Positions 4,188-6,149 of a stretch of 6,149 nucleotides of DNA are shown here, piece by piece. This stretch comes from an uncultured Blautia sp. (GTDB taxonomy: Bacteria; Bacillota; Clostridia; Lachnospirales; Lachnospiraceae). Numbering within the stretch: the first letter of the stretch is position 1; every line of letters begins with the position of its first letter. Made by a program: the position numbers and the translations under genes. The DNA lies in the NCBI GenBank assembly GCA_900552095.1, contig URYM01000112.1, positions 1 through 6,149 on the forward strand. The letters are read 5' to 3'. The notes under the pieces were generated by a model. It was not told where the DNA came from. It saw only the letters and a program-made list of their open reading frames with translations, and made no database searches.

Positions 4188-5645
4188 TCTATGATTAAAG
4201 TGGAGAATCTTACATTTTCCTATGATTCAAGTTTTGATTATATTTTTGAAAATGCAGATTTCCAGATTGATACAGACTGGAAACTGGGATTTGTGGGGAG
4301 AAATGGCAGAGGAAAGACTACTCTGCTGAATCTCCTTCTTGGAAAATATGAATATACCGGGAAAATTCTCTCTTCTGTCCAATTTGATTATTTCCCCTAT
4401 CCGGTTACGGACAGAGGGCGGATGACGGAAGAAATTTTAAAGGAGGTCTGTCCACAGGCCGAAGAATGGGAAATCATGCGGGAACTGTCCTGTCTCGATG
4501 TCAGTGCAGAAGTGTTATGGAGAACTTTCGAGACGCTCTCTAAAGGGGAACAGACAAAAGTTTTGCTGGCGGCTCTTTTTCTGAATGATGGGCATTTCCT
4601 GCTGATTGATGAGCCCACAAATCATCTGGATGCAGCTGCCCGTGAGAAGACAGCTGAATATCTGAAAAAGAAAAAGGGTTTTCTCCTGGTCTCCCATGAC
4701 AGGTACTTTTTAGATAAATGTGTGGATCATATCCTGGCGCTGAACAGAAACGGAATAGAAGTGCAGAGCGGAAATTTTTCTTCCTGGATGATAAATTTTG
4801 AACAGCAGCAGGAGAGGGAGATGGCGCAGCAGGAAAAACTGAAAAGAGAGATTGGCCGGTTGCAGAAATCGTCCAGACGTTCTGCCTTGTGGTCTGATCA
4901 GGTGGAGGCGTCAAAAATCGGCGCTGCAGATAAGGGATATGTGGGACATAAGGCGGCTAAAATGATGAGGCGGGCGAAGGCGATTGAGGAGAGACAGCAG
5001 CGGGCAATCGAGCAGAAATCGTCATTGCTTAAAAACGCGGAGACAGCGGAGAGTCTGAAAATGCAGTCGTTGATGTACCATGCAGAGGTGCTGGCATCTT
5101 TTTCAGAGGTGGCTGCTGTGTGCGGGGGAAAGCTCCTGGGAAGGCCTGCAACTTTTGAGATACGGCGCGGGGAGCAGGTGATTCTGGAGGGGAAAAATGG
5201 AAGCGGAAAAAGCAGCCTGATGAAACTTCTGACAGAAGGGACGGCGGCACACACAGGAGAGATAAAGAAAGGGGCAGGACTTCGCATTTCCTGCGTGCCT
5301 CAGGACACTTCTGATCTGGCGGGGAGCCTGTCTTCCTTTGCTGAAAAACGGGGGCTGGATGAGAGCCTTTTTAAAGCGGTGCTCAGGAAAATGGATTTTG
5401 AGAGGAGACAGTTTGAAAAGGATATGAAGGATTTTTCTGAGGGGCAGAAGAAAAAGGTACTGATTGCAGCGAGTCTCTGCGAACCGGCGCATCTGTACGT
5501 GTGGGACGAGCCTTTTAATTTTATTGATGTGTATTCGCGGATGCAGATCGAGGAGCTGATTAAAAAATTTTCGCCGACTATGCTTTTGGCGGAACACGAT
5601 CTGGCTTTTCGGAAATCTATATCAGCGAAGGTTGTCAGGCTTTAA
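4185..5645 (+). CDS. ABC-F ribosomal protection protein, Lsa/CplR-like
   Basis: A 486-residue cytosolic ATPase with two ABC cassettes and no membrane segment, so not a transporter. Cassette 1: Walker A GRNGRGKTT (38-46), signature LSKGEQ (118-123), Walker B LLIDEPTNHLD (139-149), switch His171. Cassette 2: Walker A GKNGSGKSS (336-344), signature FSEGQ (417-421), Walker B YVWDEPFNFID (438-448), switch His471. The linker (about 200-305) is long, basic and partly helical, and in such proteins enters the ribosome E site towards the peptidyl-transferase centre. Cassette 1 lacks the arm insertion of EttA-type housekeeping members. The second-cassette DEPFNFIDVYSRMQIEEL and WSDQVEASKIG in the linker resemble my memory of the Lsa/CplR group, which protects against lincosamides, pleuromutilins and streptogramin A. 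Both catalytic Glu (143, 442) are present. Drug spectrum is inferred. The leader suggests antibiotic-induced attenuation. Confidence 0.87.
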   Translation: MSMIKVENLTFSYDSSFDYIFENADFQIDTDWKLGFVGRNGRGKTTLLNLLLGKYEYTGKILSSVQFDYFPYPVTDRGRMTEEILKEVCPQAEEWEIMRELSCLDVSAEVLWRTFETLSKGEQTKVLLAALFLNDGHFLLIDEPTNHLDAAAREKTAEYLKKKKGFLLVSHDRYFLDKCVDHILALNRNGIEVQSGNFSSWMINFEQQQEREMAQQEKLKREIGRLQKSSRRSALWSDQVEASKIGAADKGYVGHKAAKMMRRAKAIEERQQRAIEQKSSLLKNAETAESLKMQSLMYHAEVLASFSEVAAVCGGKLLGRPATFEIRRGEQVILEGKNGSGKSSLMKLLTEGTAAHTGEIKKGAGLRISCVPQDTSDLAGSLSSFAEKRGLDESLFKAVLRKMDFERRQFEKDMKDFSEGQKKKVLIAASLCEPAHLYVWDEPFNFIDVYSRMQIEELIKKFSPTMLLAEHDLAFRKSISAKVVRL

Positions 5646-5704
5646 AAAGAGTGCTAATCTAAAAGAAATGCAGGAGGCTGCGCAGCTTTTGGAGGAGGAG
5701 AAAA
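5646..5704 (+). other. Short gap between the ABC-F gene and selD
   Basis: The 59-nt gap has no convincing terminator or promoter. GCTGCGCAGC (5678-5687) is a palindrome followed by TTTT, but its loop would be only two bases, so it is a weak terminator at best. The repeated GGAGG run at 5691-5700 is the selD ribosome binding site. Cotranscription of selD with the ABC-F gene is plausible. Confidence 0.45.
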
Positions 5705-6149
5705 ATGACAGAAAAAATAGAATTTTGCCGGGGCGGCGGCTGTACGGCAAAGCTGGGGGCGGGCGTGTTAAGCCGGGTGCTTTCGAGTCTTCCCCGGGGG
5801 GAGGAGGATGAAAATCTGCTGGTAGGATTTGACAGCAGGGATGATGCGGCGGTGTATCGGATTTCGGATGATATGGCCATTGTACAGACGCTGGATTTTT
5901 TTCCGCCCATGGTGGAAGATCCTTATCTTTTTGGGCAGATCGCGGCGGCCAATGCGCTGAGTGATATTTATGCCATGGGCGGTCGGGTGAAAACGGCGCT
6001 TAATATCGTCTGTTTTCCGGAGAAAATGGATCTGAATATTCTGGGGGAAATCCTGCGGGGAGGTGCGGAGAAAGTGACCGAAGCAGGAGGGATTCTGGCG
6101 GGAGGACATTCCATTGCGGATGATGGGGTGAAATATGGGCTTTCTGTTA
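5705..6149 (+). CDS. selD: Selenide, water dikinase (selenophosphate synthetase), N-terminal part
   Basis: SelD makes selenophosphate from selenide and ATP, the selenium donor for selenocysteine, selenium-modified tRNA and selenium-dependent molybdenum hydroxylases. The frame is open to the window end, giving 148 of roughly 340-350 residues. Visible marks: the glycine-rich GGGCTAKLG at 10-18, with Cys13 and Lys16 at the catalytic Cys/Sec and Lys positions; the metal and ATP region [11 protein letters not shown] at 43-53; [20 protein letters not shown] at 61-80; [12 protein letters not shown] at 82-93; and [10 protein letters not shown] at 132-141. The catalytic position is coded TGT, so this is the Cys form, not the Sec form some clostridia carry. 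ATG 5705 is supported by GGAGGAGGAG at 5691-5700. An upstream ATG at 5668 is in another frame. Confidence 0.95.
   Translation, partial: MTEKIEFCRGGGCTAKLGAGVLSRVLSSLPRGEEDENLLVGFDSRDDAAVYRISDDMAIVQTLDFFPPMVEDPYLFGQIAAANALSDIYAMGGRVKTALNIVCFPEKMDLNILGEILRGGAEKVTEAGGILAGGHSIADDGVKYGLSV

Noticed and set aside
5103..5597. 164-codon minus-strand frame inside the ABC-F gene
   Set aside because: Shadow of the conserved second ATPase cassette.
5768..6109. 113-codon minus-strand frame over selD
   Set aside because: selD is unmistakable on the plus strand and simply runs off the window end.

Overview
The window looks like chromosomal DNA of an anaerobic gut Firmicute, most likely of the Lachnospiraceae. 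The grounds are AGGAGG-type ribosome binding sites, moderate base composition with purine-rich coding strands, and the gene types: a clostridial KamA-family radical SAM protein, a shortened GuaA, an Lsa/CplR-like ABC-F protein and selenophosphate synthetase. The placement is inference from remembered families, not from a search.

Layout. 1-496 is the 3' end of a KamA-family radical SAM gene, closed by a strong hairpin terminator (519-554). 555-838 is non-coding and includes a leader with two small hairpins. 839-1948 encodes an Ldh_2-family (malate/L-lactate/ureidoglycolate type) dehydrogenase, followed closely by a GMP synthase at 1969-3261, probably as one operon. The GMP synthase keeps its whole ATP-pyrophosphatase half. 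Its glutaminase half is a remnant of about 110 residues without the catalytic Cys, His and Glu. A large, probably bidirectional terminator (3306-3356) separates it from a convergent small helix-turn-helix gene (3386-3751, minus strand). That gene has a perfect TTGACA-17-TATAAT promoter.

Divergent from it, a second strong promoter (TTGATT-17-TATAAT, 3888-3916) drives a leader of about 260 nt. The leader holds a well-placed 7-codon upstream ORF, an 11-bp helix that would hide that ORF's start codon, a long internal hairpin and a terminator-like hairpin. It ends at an ABC-F gene starting with GTG (4185-5645) that resembles ribosome-protecting resistance proteins. This is the arrangement expected for antibiotic-responsive attenuation. 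The uORF also repeats part of the terminator arm, giving a possible alternative pairing.

selD (5705 to the window end) follows 59 nt after the ABC-F gene with no clear terminator between, so read-through from the ABC-F promoter is possible. selD indicates selenium use, in selenoproteins, selenium-modified tRNA or selenium-dependent hydroxylases.

The most interesting items are the glutaminase-defective GMP synthase and the ABC-F leader with its divergent, unrecognised regulator. I see no CRISPR array, insertion sequence, tRNA or rRNA.
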